Positions 17,067 through 24,977 of a stretch of 49,540 bases of DNA are shown piece by piece. The position numbers were made by a program, and so were the translations under genes. Origin of the DNA: Firmicutes bacterium ADurb.Bin182 (GTDB taxonomy: Bacteria > Bacillota > Clostridia > Christensenellales > CAG-138). The stretch spans positions 1 through 49,540 of the forward strand of contig MWCU01000111.1 of NCBI GenBank assembly GCA_002070205.1, in the 5' to 3' direction. Positions within the stretch are counted from its first letter, which is position 1. Each line of letters opens with the position of its first letter. The notes beneath the pieces are model-generated. The model worked only from the letters and a program-made list of their open reading frames with translations, searched no databases and was not told the origin of the DNA.

Positions 17067-17717
17067 ATGCGCGGCGAAAGGATACCTGTCACGATTCTCA
17101 CTGCCCGGATCATTCCGAATGCGGATCCCGCGCTTTTTCAGGCGCTGGGGCTTTCGCAAAACGAGCGTTCCCTCGGCATATTGAGTACGGATTGCGACGA
17201 CGTATCCTACGCAGCCCTGGATGAATCGACTAAAACGGTCCGTGTGAGGGTAGTTTACGCGAGAAGCATGTACGCCGGTTCCGCAAACTCAACGACCAAG
17301 CTTGCCGGCGAATTCATGGGCATAATCGCCGGCGAAGAACCAGCTGAAATTAAAAGCGGGCTTGAAACGGCGATAGAATACACAAAAAAATACGGCTTTC
17401 GCAGTGCAAACGATGACGGCTCGATCGTTTATTTCGCTCACTGCATTTCAAGGAGCGGCAGCTATCTCTCGAAAATCGCGGGGATACCGGAAGGCCGGCC
17501 AATCGCATATCTTATCGCGCCGCCGACGGAGGCCATGGTGGGACTCGACGCCGCGCTCAAAGCAGCGGATGTGAAATTGTGCACTTTTTACGGTCCGCCG
17601 ACTGAGACCAACTTTGCAGGCGGTCTGCTCACAGGTCAGCAGGAGGCTTGCATGGCGGCATGCAGGGCGTTTGCGGAAGCGGTAACCGATGTCGCGGATT
17701 ATCCTTTGGGGGTGTAA
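17067..17717 (+). CDS. eutL: Microcompartment shell protein EutL (tandem BMC trimer)
   Basis: 216 residues, the normal EutL length. Two circularly permuted BMC folds are expected. Recognisable segments are LTARIIPNADPALFQALGL, VVYARSMYAGSANSTTKLAGE near residue 68, and STTKLAGEFMGIIAG leading to the second half with YLIAPPTEAMVGLDAALKAADV. EutL trimers form gated pores in the shell. The ATG at 17067 is set by AGGAGG at 17056-17061, two bases after the eutC stop; a longer frame from 16833 is an overlap artefact. Confidence 0.93.
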   Translation: MRGERIPVTILTARIIPNADPALFQALGLSQNERSLGILSTDCDDVSYAALDESTKTVRVRVVYARSMYAGSANSTTKLAGEFMGIIAGEEPAEIKSGLETAIEYTKKYGFRSANDDGSIVYFAHCISRSGSYLSKIAGIPEGRPIAYLIAPPTEAMVGLDAALKAADVKLCTFYGPPTETNFAGGLLTGQQEACMAACRAFAEAVTDVADYPLGV

Positions 17718-17719
17718 GC

Positions 17720-19192
17720 ATGGAATTTGATAAAGACCTTCTTTCAATACAACACGTTCGGGATCTGGTCCGTAAGGCCAAGAAAGCGCAGGAGGTATTT
17801 GCCGGCTTCTCCTTCGAAAAAATCGACCGGATACTTTCGGCCGTTACTTCCGCCTGCATGCAAAACGCCGAAAAGCTCGCTAAGATGGCAGTCAGTGAAA
17901 CGGGCTTCGGCGTATGGCAGGATAAGGTGCTGAAAAACAAGCTCGGCAGCGCCATTACTTATAACTATATACGCAATTTAAAAACCATCGGTATCATTCG
18001 TGAAAACAAAGAGCAGGGGCTGATCGAAATAGGCGTGCCCATGGGCGTGGTGGCGGCCATAATCCCATCCACCAATCCCACTTCTACCGTAATGTATAAG
18101 GTGCTGATCTCTTTAAAGGCAGGCAACGGCATCGTCATCAGCCCTCACCCCGGTGCGAAGGAATGCATCATACAGACATACAGGATCATCAATGAAGCCG
18201 CAAAGGGCGCAGGAGCGCCGGAAGGACTCATTGGCTGCATTGAATACCCGACGCTTGAGGCAACGAAAACGCTCATGGAACACCGTGACGTAGGCGTTAT
18301 CCTCGCGACGGGAGGAGAAGCAATGGTACATGCGGCTTATTCTTCCGGAAATCCGGCCATCGGCGTCGGGCCCGGAAACGGACCCGCATTTATCGAACGC
18401 TCAGCGGATATAGAGGTTGCCGTAAAACATATATTCGAATCCAAAACTTTTGATAACGGGACCATATGCGCGTCCGAGCAGTCCATCGTAACCGAAGAGT
18501 GCGTTGAACACAAGGTCGAGGAGCAGATCAAAAGGGCGGGCGGATATTTCCTTTCAGAGGAGGAATCCCAAAAAGTCGGCACATTGCTGCTTCGTCCGAA
18601 CGGAACGATGAATCCGGCGATCGTCGGGAAGAGCGCTCAAAAAATCGCGGAGATGGCCGGAATATCGGTGCCGCCGGAGGCTCGCGTGCTTCTGTCCAGG
18701 CAGACGACTGTCGGGAAGTCAAATCCGTATTCCCGCGAAAAGCTCTGCCCGGTACTCGGTTATTATGTCGAGAAGGATTGGAAAAGCGCGTGCGAACGCT
18801 GTATACAAATACTGGAAAATGAGGGTGTGGGTCACACTATGACGATCCACACAAAAAACGAAGACATCGTGAAGGAGTTCGCCCTGCACAAGCCGGTTTC
18901 CCGCCTTTTAGTGAATACTCCGGGAGCGCTCGGCGGCGTCGGAGCGACTACCAACCTTTCGCCCGCTCTTACGCTCGGCTGCGGCGCGGTCGGTAAAAGC
19001 GCGACTTCGGACAACATATCGCCGGAAAACCTTATCAATATTCGCCGTGTAGCTTACGGTATGCGGGAACTGGATGATATTCGGGACAGACCGGTCCCGG
19101 CATCGCCTGAACTTTACGGCTCCGTCTCACGCGAACAGATCGAGCAGATTACGCAAGCCGTTTTGAAAAGGCTTGGAGCCCTCACTGAATGA
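17720..19192 (+). CDS. eutE: CoA-acylating acetaldehyde dehydrogenase EutE
   Basis: 490 residues. It oxidises acetaldehyde to acetyl-CoA with NAD+ inside the shell. The catalytic Cys lies in DNGTICASEQS near residue 260, and the nucleotide-binding segment includes IPSTNPTSTVMYK and GVGPGNGPAF. The last 25 residues (SREQIEQITQAVLKRL) form an amphipathic helix that looks like a C-terminal encapsulation peptide. The start chosen is the ATG two bases after the eutL stop (17720), with TTGGGGG upstream; an earlier in-frame start at 17648 lies within eutL. Confidence 0.95.
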   Translation: MEFDKDLLSIQHVRDLVRKAKKAQEVFAGFSFEKIDRILSAVTSACMQNAEKLAKMAVSETGFGVWQDKVLKNKLGSAITYNYIRNLKTIGIIRENKEQGLIEIGVPMGVVAAIIPSTNPTSTVMYKVLISLKAGNGIVISPHPGAKECIIQTYRIINEAAKGAGAPEGLIGCIEYPTLEATKTLMEHRDVGVILATGGEAMVHAAYSSGNPAIGVGPGNGPAFIERSADIEVAVKHIFESKTFDNGTICASEQSIVTEECVEHKVEEQIKRAGGYFLSEEESQKVGTLLLRPNGTMNPAIVGKSAQKIAEMAGISVPPEARVLLSRQTTVGKSNPYSREKLCPVLGYYVEKDWKSACERCIQILENEGVGHTMTIHTKNEDIVKEFALHKPVSRLLVNTPGALGGVGATTNLSPALTLGCGAVGKSATSDNISPENLINIRRVAYGMRELDDIRDRPVPASPELYGSVSREQIEQITQAVLKRLGALTE

Positions 19193-19260
19193 ATCGGAAC
19201 TTCGCGCCTTGCGCTTGTTCATATAACAAATAAAACATGAATAATTGGAGGAAATCGGAA

Positions 19261-19557
19261 ATGGCAATCTTACAGGCATTAGGTATGGTCGAAACAAGGG
19301 GGCTCGTAGGATCTGTTGAAGCGGCGGATGCTATGGTCAAAGCGGCAAACGTCAACTTGATAGGAAAAGTGCATGTCGGCGGCGGACTCGTTACCGTTAT
19401 GGTCAGGGGCGATGTCGGAGCTGTCAAAGCCGCTACCGATGCGGGCGCAGCGGCAGCCGCCAAGGTCGGCGAAGTGATCTCAGTACATGTTATACCCCGT
19501 CCCCACAATGAAGTGGAGTTCATTCTTCCAAAGCTGGACAATTGCGACGTAAAATAA
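19261..19557 (+). CDS. eutM: Hexameric microcompartment shell protein EutM (PduA-like)
   Basis: 98 residues forming a single BMC domain. It begins [26 protein letters not shown], continues [24 protein letters not shown], and ends [16 protein letters not shown]. Such hexamers tile the shell facets with a small central pore. The ATG at 19261 is preceded by TTGGAGGAAATC; an earlier ATG at 19237 lies ahead of that site and is rejected. 68 bases separate it from eutE. Confidence 0.95.
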   Translation: MAILQALGMVETRGLVGSVEAADAMVKAANVNLIGKVHVGGGLVTVMVRGDVGAVKAATDAGAAAAAKVGEVISVHVIPRPHNEVEFILPKLDNCDVK

Positions 19558-19563
19558 TCCGCT

Positions 19564-20265
19564 ATGAAAGTGCTGACTGAAGAGGAACTGCGCGGCGCGC
19601 TTCTCGGCGACGGGGATGTTTACCGTATCGACAGCGGTACTTACATTACACAGCAAGCGAAGAATTACGCTAAAGAGCACCGTATAACCATCGATGCGCG
19701 TGAGACCCCGGAACCTTCCGTCTCCGGCCGCTGCGGATCCGCCTATGTGGATGACGCCACGGGAAAGAGATACTCTCAAAAGCCGGAGGACATGACCCAT
19801 ATCCGCGCAAACCGTCTGGTTAAAAAAAGCGACCCGCGCATTGCCTTTCGAGGCAAGCTGGATACGCTCGAAGCGTTCATCGTCCGGCTGGCGGTGCTTG
19901 CCAAGAGCGCCGCGTGCATGGATCTGTACCGTGATCTGGGCGAGCTGTTGAACTATACGCGAAATATACTTGCTGCCGAGGTTAAGCAACAGGAATTTTC
20001 GGATATTATGCTGATGGGTATGGATGCCGATGCGCTCAGAGCCCGCTCACACAGCCGGGACGGACTTTTAAACGCGCATCCCGTGCCTTGTGCGGAGCAG
20101 GGGCTTATAGCTTCAGAACTTAATCTGTTGCGCGCTCAGGTACGCGAGGCCGAACTGTCAGCTGCGGCGGCTCTGCCTTCGCGGCTGGATATCATCAGAG
20201 CCCTAAACCGGCTCAGCAGCGCTGTATATATCCTATACTGCCGTGCGGTAGCCGGATATAAGTGA
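19564..20265 (+). CDS. eutT: EutT-type cobalamin adenosyltransferase
   Basis: 233 residues. It adenosylates cob(I)alamin to supply the EutBC cofactor. The signature KPEDMTHIRANRLVKKSDPRIAFRGKLDTLEAFI lies near residues 75-110, followed by a helical bundle. The first 45 residues (LTEEELRGALL...TYITQQAKNYAKEHRITI) form a small separate module that also resembles the C-terminus of the neighbouring PduL-like protein. It starts six bases after eutM with a weak ribosome binding site. The Cys-rich metal site seen in enteric EutT is not apparent, so the metal dependence may differ. Confidence 0.85.
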   Translation: MKVLTEEELRGALLGDGDVYRIDSGTYITQQAKNYAKEHRITIDARETPEPSVSGRCGSAYVDDATGKRYSQKPEDMTHIRANRLVKKSDPRIAFRGKLDTLEAFIVRLAVLAKSAACMDLYRDLGELLNYTRNILAAEVKQQEFSDIMLMGMDADALRARSHSRDGLLNAHPVPCAEQGLIASELNLLRAQVREAELSAAAALPSRLDIIRALNRLSSAVYILYCRAVAGYK

Positions 20266-20277
20266 GGAGTTTGTGCC

Positions 20278-21102
20278 ATGGATGAACAAGTGATCCGCGA
20301 CATTGTACGTTCCGTGCTTTCAGGAAAGACGGAAGCGGGCGTTAAGGTTCCTATAGAGGTGTCCGCGCGGCATGTGCATCTAAACAAAGAAGCGGTTCTG
20401 AAGCTTTTCGGCGCGGGAACTGAGCTTATTAAAAAACGCAGCCTGTCTCAGACGGGCGAATTTTTATCCGAACAGCGCGTAAAGCTCGTTACGCATAAGG
20501 CCGAGATTGCGAACGTCGCCGTTCTTGGTCCCGAACGCGGGAAAGTACAGGCGGAGCTGTCCGTGACGGATTGCCGGCTGCTCGGGATCGATGCGCCCGT
20601 CAACTTGTCCGGCGATCTGACGGGAGCGGCGGACCTGCTTATCGTAGGTCCTAACGGCATATTTGAAGCAAAGAGTTCCGCAATAATCGCCAGGGCTCAT
20701 ATCCATGCGGCTCCAGAGGACGCGAAGCGCTTCGGCCTTGCGGACGGTTCGCGCGTCCGGGTCAGCATACCCGGAAAACGCCCGGTAACTCTGGATGACG
20801 TATCTGTCCGCGTCAAGGATTCTTTCATATTTAAAATGCATATAGACGTTGACGAGGCGAACGCGTGCGGGTATGAGGACGGCATGGCGGGTACGATTCT
20901 GGGTCCGGGGCATATCGGCGTATCTGCCGCACCCGGCTCTTCGGGTATTGTGTATTGTGAAAAACTGATTACGGAATCCATGGCAAGGGAGCTAATTAAA
21001 ACTCACGAGGGAGAAATCTGCGTTTCAAAAACCGCCGTGCTCACACCCTCGGCCAAAGACGTATTATTGCACGCCGGCGTAAATGTGCGCCGGGTCGGAT
21101 AG
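20278..21102 (+). CDS. PduL-like phosphotransacylase with C-terminal extension
   Basis: 274 residues; typical PduL is near 210. It exchanges the CoA of acetyl-CoA for phosphate inside the shell, recycling CoA. The N-terminal MDEQVIRDIVRSVLSG is a probable encapsulation peptide. The catalytic core has two zinc-site repeats, VSARHVHLNKEAV near residue 27 and IARAHIHAAPEDAKRFGLADG near 140, and SLSQTGEFLSEQRV. The last 60 residues (ESMARELIKTHEGEICV...TAVLTPSAKDVLLHAGVNV) are extra and match the N-terminal module of eutT. A clear GAGGAG precedes the ATG. This enzyme replaces EutD in many Clostridia loci. Confidence 0.88.
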   Translation: MDEQVIRDIVRSVLSGKTEAGVKVPIEVSARHVHLNKEAVLKLFGAGTELIKKRSLSQTGEFLSEQRVKLVTHKAEIANVAVLGPERGKVQAELSVTDCRLLGIDAPVNLSGDLTGAADLLIVGPNGIFEAKSSAIIARAHIHAAPEDAKRFGLADGSRVRVSIPGKRPVTLDDVSVRVKDSFIFKMHIDVDEANACGYEDGMAGTILGPGHIGVSAAPGSSGIVYCEKLITESMARELIKTHEGEICVSKTAVLTPSAKDVLLHAGVNVRRVG

Positions 21103-21112
21103 GAGTAACGAT

Positions 21113-21388
21113 ATGATTATCGCGAAAGTGGTCGGCCACGTTTGGGCAACGAAAAAAGAGGATAGCCTCAGCGGACTTAAACTCATGGTGGTGAAGAAAC
21201 TGAGCGGCGGCGAATCGTTCGTTGCTGTGGATGTTGTGGGCGCCGGTATAGGCGAGAGGGTGTTGACCGTTTCCGGCAGTACGGCACGCCGCGCGGTAGG
21301 CAAGGACGATCTGCCCGTGGATTGTGCCATAGTCGGCATCATAGACGCGATCGAAGTCGATAAAGAGGCCCGGACAAAGAATGAGTGA
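21113..21388 (+). CDS. eutN: Pentameric vertex protein EutN
   Basis: 91 residues of the EutN/CcmL family, which caps microcompartment vertices. It begins MIIAKVVGHVWATKKEDSLSG, continues VAVDVVGAGIGERVLTVSGSTARRAV, and ends in VDCAIVGIIDAIEVD. The ATG at 21113 follows AGGAG at 21101-21105; an upstream GTG frame at 21083 lies within the previous gene. Its end overlaps the next gene by eight bases. Confidence 0.93.
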   Translation: MIIAKVVGHVWATKKEDSLSGLKLMVVKKLSGGESFVAVDVVGAGIGERVLTVSGSTARRAVGKDDLPVDCAIVGIIDAIEVDKEARTKNE

Positions 21389-22535
21389 AGTACTTGATAT
21401 AATCCGCGAAGCGGGCATAGTGGGCTGCGGCGGCGCCGGTTTCCCGACGCACGTCAAGCTTGCGGGCGATATAAAGCGCCTGATCATCAACGGGATTGAA
21501 TGCGAACCGCTGCTTCGGACCGACCGGCACATCATGCGCATGCACGCGAAAAAACTCGTAATCGCGGCAAACCGGCTGCAAGCGGAACTCGGCATCGAGC
21601 GATGCACATTCGCCACGAAAAGAAGTTACGGTGAAGAAGTGCGCGAACTGACTCTCGCTATCAAAACGATCGGAGTCAATACCGATTTATTTTTGTCTGA
21701 CAGCTATTATCCGGCGGGGGACGAGCAGAACCTGGTATATGAGGTGACCGGCAGGGCTTTGCCTCCGGGCAGCATTCCGCTTTCGGCAGGCTGCGCGGTG
21801 CTGAACACGGCAACTTTGCTTGCCGTCTATGACGCGCTGGATAAAGGAAAGGCTTTTCACGAAAAGTATCTTACGGTTTCGGGCGAGGTCAGAACGCCCT
21901 GCGTGCTTCATGTTCCGCTCGGCACTTCATTTGCGCAATGCATCGATATGGCGGGCGGAACGACGGTCAGCGGCTGCATCATTGTTTCGGGCGGGCCTTT
22001 GATGGGCGCCGGGTTCGATTATGAAACAGGTCTGCGGCAATCTGTTCAAAAGACAACGTCCGGTATACTCGTATTGAAACGCAAAAGCGATGCGGCAGAC
22101 ATTAAGAGCATGCGCGTTCGGTCCGGAGCTGCTTGCATACAATGCAGCTTCTGCACAGAGCTTTGCCCGCGCCATCTTTTGGGGCATCCGCTTGAACCGC
22201 ATCGCATCATGCGAAAATTCATGTATTCCGGCAGCAAGGAACTCGATCTTGACGATCCTGTGATCCGCTCGGCTGCACTGTGCTCGGAATGCGGTGTGTG
22301 CGAGATATACGCGTGTCCGATGGGGCTCATGCCGAGGCGGCTGAACGCCATGATAAAGGCCGGGCTTCGCGAGAAAGGCATTCGGCTGTCGAAGAGCGAA
22401 GTGAGCCCCGTTGTGCATGAGTTAAGGGCATCCCGGCGCGTACCTTCCAAGCGCATAGCGGCTCGGGCAGGAGTCCTTCCGTATTACGGCCGAGAAGCCG
22501 CCGATTTGACGGGAGATATTAAGGAGGATCCATGA
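21381..22535 (+). CDS. PduS-like / RnfC-like 4Fe-4S flavoprotein (cobalamin reductase candidate)
   Basis: 384 residues. The N-terminal nucleotide-binding part resembles RnfC/NuoF (IREAGIVGCGGAGFPTHVKL at about 8-28, INGIECEPLLRTDRHIM), then an SLBB segment, then two 4Fe-4S motifs: CIQCSFCTELCP near residue 253 and CSECGVCEIYACP near 307. PduS proteins reduce cobalamin for the adenosyltransferase and pass electrons through the shell. It is about 60 residues shorter than enteric PduS. Overlaps eutN and, by ATGA, the PduT-like gene. Confidence 0.88.
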   Translation: MSEVLDIIREAGIVGCGGAGFPTHVKLAGDIKRLIINGIECEPLLRTDRHIMRMHAKKLVIAANRLQAELGIERCTFATKRSYGEEVRELTLAIKTIGVNTDLFLSDSYYPAGDEQNLVYEVTGRALPPGSIPLSAGCAVLNTATLLAVYDALDKGKAFHEKYLTVSGEVRTPCVLHVPLGTSFAQCIDMAGGTTVSGCIIVSGGPLMGAGFDYETGLRQSVQKTTSGILVLKRKSDAADIKSMRVRSGAACIQCSFCTELCPRHLLGHPLEPHRIMRKFMYSGSKELDLDDPVIRSAALCSECGVCEIYACPMGLMPRRLNAMIKAGLREKGIRLSKSEVSPVVHELRASRRVPSKRIAARAGVLPYYGREAADLTGDIKEDP

Positions 22536-23077
22536 TAAGCGTTGGTTTGTTGGAGCTTAACAGCATAGCCAAAGGCATCGAAGCTGCGGACGTGATTTTA
22601 AAGACAGCGCAAACCGAACTCGTTTTCGCGCGTCCTTCCTGCCCGGGCAAATATCAAATTTTGTTCACCGGTGAGGTCGCGGCGGTCAGGTCTTCACTCG
22701 AAGCGGGTCAGCGCGCGGGTGAGCGGTTTGTTGTTGACGCGATCCTGATACCGCGCATACATCCGCAAGTTGTACAAGCCATATCGGGCTGCGCTATGCC
22801 GGAGGACATGAAAGCGTTGGGAATCATGGAATACTTCAGCGTTGCTGCCGCCGTGTACGGAGCGGATGCCGCCGTGAAAGCCGCCGATATCGACCTTGTG
22901 GATATCCGCCTCGGCACCGGTATAGGCGGCAAGTCCTTTGTGGTGATGACGGGCGATGTCGCGGCTGTGAACGAAGCAGTGAAATGCGGAATGGAACGCG
23001 CCGATCAGGATGGGCTTACAGTTGCGAGCGTCGTTATACCTAATCCGCACCCCGGCGTATTTGACAGCCTGTTATAA
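22532..23077 (+). CDS. PduT-like tandem BMC shell protein with Fe-S pore Cys
   Basis: 181 residues with two BMC domains: residues 1-90 (ISVGLLELNSIAKGIEAADVILK...) and 95-181 (LGIMEYFSVAAAVYGADAAVKAADI...). The segment FARPSCPGKYQILFTG near residue 34-49 places a Cys where PduT binds a 4Fe-4S cluster in the trimer pore, so it could relay electrons to the PduS-like partner encoded just upstream. The ATG is preceded by AAGGAGG and overlaps the previous stop. Confidence 0.9.
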   Translation: MISVGLLELNSIAKGIEAADVILKTAQTELVFARPSCPGKYQILFTGEVAAVRSSLEAGQRAGERFVVDAILIPRIHPQVVQAISGCAMPEDMKALGIMEYFSVAAAVYGADAAVKAADIDLVDIRLGTGIGGKSFVVMTGDVAAVNEAVKCGMERADQDGLTVASVVIPNPHPGVFDSLL

Positions 23078-23086
23078 GGAGCCTAA

Positions 23087-23437
23087 ATGGACGAGCAGGG
23101 AAAACAAAGGATCATTCAGGAATATGTTCCCGGCAAGCAGGTCACTCTGGCTCACCTCATTGCCAATCCGGGAGAAACGCTATATAAAAAAATCGGCGTT
23201 GTCGGAGATAAGCGCGGAGCTTTGGGCATCCTCACAATCACGCCGAGCGAAGCCGCAATAATCGCGGCAGATGTTGCGGACAAGGCCGCCGAAATAGACT
23301 TGGTTTTCGTGGACAGGTTTTCCGGTTCGCTGGTCGTATGCGGCGACGTTTCGAGCGTGGAAGCGGCGCTTCATGATATTTTGGAGGTACTTACCAACGT
23401 GCTCGGATTTACACCCGCGGCAATAACGAAGACATGA
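23087..23437 (+). CDS. eutS: Shell protein EutS/PduU (permuted BMC domain)
   Basis: 116 residues. The N-terminus [23 protein letters not shown] is the hallmark of EutS/PduU, which carry a circularly permuted BMC domain and a small beta-barrel over the pore. The remainder ([43 protein letters not shown]) is a BMC fold. RBS ATAAGGAG; ATGA overlap with eutP. Confidence 0.94.
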   Translation: MDEQGKQRIIQEYVPGKQVTLAHLIANPGETLYKKIGVVGDKRGALGILTITPSEAAIIAADVADKAAEIDLVFVDRFSGSLVVCGDVSSVEAALHDILEVLTNVLGFTPAAITKT

Positions 23438-23871
23438 AGAGGATTATGTTCATCGGCAAAAGCGGCTGCGGGAAAACGACTCTTATTCAAAGCCTTCAAA
23501 AATTGCCTCAAGAATACAAGAAAACACAAACGGTGGAAACCGTGGGAACGGCGATCGATACTCCGGGCGAATATATGGAGCGGAAGAATTTGTTTTTCGC
23601 GCTTACCGTAACCGCGATGGATGCCGAGCAGATCCTGTTCGTGATCGATTGCACGGACGATATGACCACTTTCATGCCGGGCATGAACGGGTTTTTCTGC
23701 TGTCCCGTGGCAGGAGCGGTCACGAAGATCGATTGCGCTGCAAGCCGGCAAAGCATTGAAAACGCGAAAGATCAGCTGTCCGTTGCGGGCGCGGGAAAAA
23801 TATTTTGCGTATCATCCGTAACGGGGGAGGGAATGGACGCGCTGCGCCGGTACCTTTTGCAGCCCGTGTGA
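23434..23871 (+). CDS. eutP: EutP/PduV small GTPase-like protein
   Basis: 145 residues. P-loop [17 protein letters not shown] at 5-21, [10 protein letters not shown] near 48, TKIDCA near 98 and CVSSVTGEG near 123 are the G1, G3-like, G4 and G5 elements of the EutP/PduV family. Members hydrolyse GTP or act as acetate kinase-like enzymes in some reports and are implicated in microcompartment positioning; the exact role is open. Last gene of the operon, 42 bases from the convergent kinase gene. Confidence 0.9.
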   Translation: MKRIMFIGKSGCGKTTLIQSLQKLPQEYKKTQTVETVGTAIDTPGEYMERKNLFFALTVTAMDAEQILFVIDCTDDMTTFMPGMNGFFCCPVAGAVTKIDCAASRQSIENAKDQLSVAGAGKIFCVSSVTGEGMDALRRYLLQPV

Positions 23872-23914
23872 AGCGGAGCCCCCGTCATAACCGTTTATCG
23901 AACGGGCTCGCGCT
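23872..23914. terminator. Shared hairpin between eutP and the kinase gene
   Basis: AGCGGAGCCC (from 23872) can pair with GGGCTCGCGCT (23904-23914) apart from a one-base bulge. It lies in the convergent gap and its right arm enters the last codons of the kinase gene, so it could end transcription from both sides. No strong T-run is present. Confidence 0.4.
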
Positions 23915-24977
23915 ATGTCATAAAGCTGAAAGTCGCTTTTGTGCCGTGTTCCGAACGGATTATGAGCTCGCCTTTCAGGCGGTCCCTTACCGTCATAGAG
24001 GCCATCTTGAGGCCGAGTCCACGGCGAGCGTCCTCGCGAAAGCCTGCTCCGTCATCGTGCACGACGATGCTTGAAAGCAGATTGCCTTTTTGAAGCACGA
24101 TCCGAATATTTCCTGAACCGTCGGGAAATGCGTGCTCCAGCGAGTTTGTCAGCAATTCGTTTACGACCAGCGCAATGGGAATGGCTCGCTGCTGGCTCAC
24201 GAACACTTCATCGCATTCAAGGCGTATCTCCACACGCTGCTGATTATCCATAAGCGAACTTAATCCGTCCGCAAGTTTCCGGAGTAAAACGGGCAATGAT
24301 ATTTTTTGCTCCGTATGAACGATTTCCTCTTGCGCAAGCATTTCATGCAAAGAAGCAACTGCCAGCAGCATATTCGTGTTTTCCAGCAGACGTTTTTTGG
24401 TCTCGGGCGACTGAGAGCGCCGCATGCGCATGTTGTTGATGCTGGAGAGCATTTGCAGGTTGTTTTTGATCCTGTGATTGGTTTCGCGTATCTGCTGCAT
24501 GATGGCGCCTGTTAAAGACTCATCTGCCGGGCTGTCCGGCCATTCGCTGGAAAGCGCCTCGAATTTTCTTTCCAAAAGCACCTGCCTGCTTATATTTCTC
24601 TCGCCGATAAGCACTCCGATCGTAACGCCTTTCTCGTTAAGAATGGGTGTTACGTCCTGGCTTACGGTTATATTCTCCTGTGTGACTGCTTTAATATCGT
24701 GCATGGGCACTCCCTCTTTCAGGGAGTGATATACGGCAGGCTCGTTGTCTATAAGCGCCTGCTGCCCCAAAACGGAACCCGCGTATTCGGAGCGTGTGCT
24801 CCTCGGCTTCGCTTCGGCTACTACGATAGCGATACCGTCGCGCCCCATGCAGTCAATAAAAACATCACCCGCGATCAGATCGGAAATAAGCTCCAAAGTG
24901 CATGCGGCCCGCTCCAAAATCGATATGTCGGCTTCGCTGAGCGCGGTATGATTTGCGCACAATTCACGCAGTGTCAT
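23913..24977 (-). CDS. eutW: EutW-type sensor histidine kinase (HisKA_2)
   Basis: 354 residues. An N-terminal sensory domain of the H_kinase_N type (ELISDLIAGDVFIDCMGRDG, near 30-50) is followed by a PAS-like segment, the phosphoacceptor box RETNHRIKNNLQMLSS near residue 165 (His in NHRIKN), and a HATPase domain with VVNELLTNSLEHAFPDG, DDGAGF and GLGLKMAS. No membrane segment, so it senses a cytoplasmic signal, expected to be ethanolamine by homology with EutW. Its start overlaps the response regulator stop by four bases; the pair is a classical two-component operon. Antisense to, and convergent with, the eut operon. Confidence 0.88.
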   Translation of the reverse strand: MTLRELCANHTALSEADISILERAACTLELISDLIAGDVFIDCMGRDGIAIVVAEAKPRSTRSEYAGSVLGQQALIDNEPAVYHSLKEGVPMHDIKAVTQENITVSQDVTPILNEKGVTIGVLIGERNISRQVLLERKFEALSSEWPDSPADESLTGAIMQQIRETNHRIKNNLQMLSSINNMRMRRSQSPETKKRLLENTNMLLAVASLHEMLAQEEIVHTEQKISLPVLLRKLADGLSSLMDNQQRVEIRLECDEVFVSQQRAIPIALVVNELLTNSLEHAFPDGSGNIRIVLQKGNLLSSIVVHDDGAGFREDARRGLGLKMASMTVRDRLKGELIIRSEHGTKATFSFMT

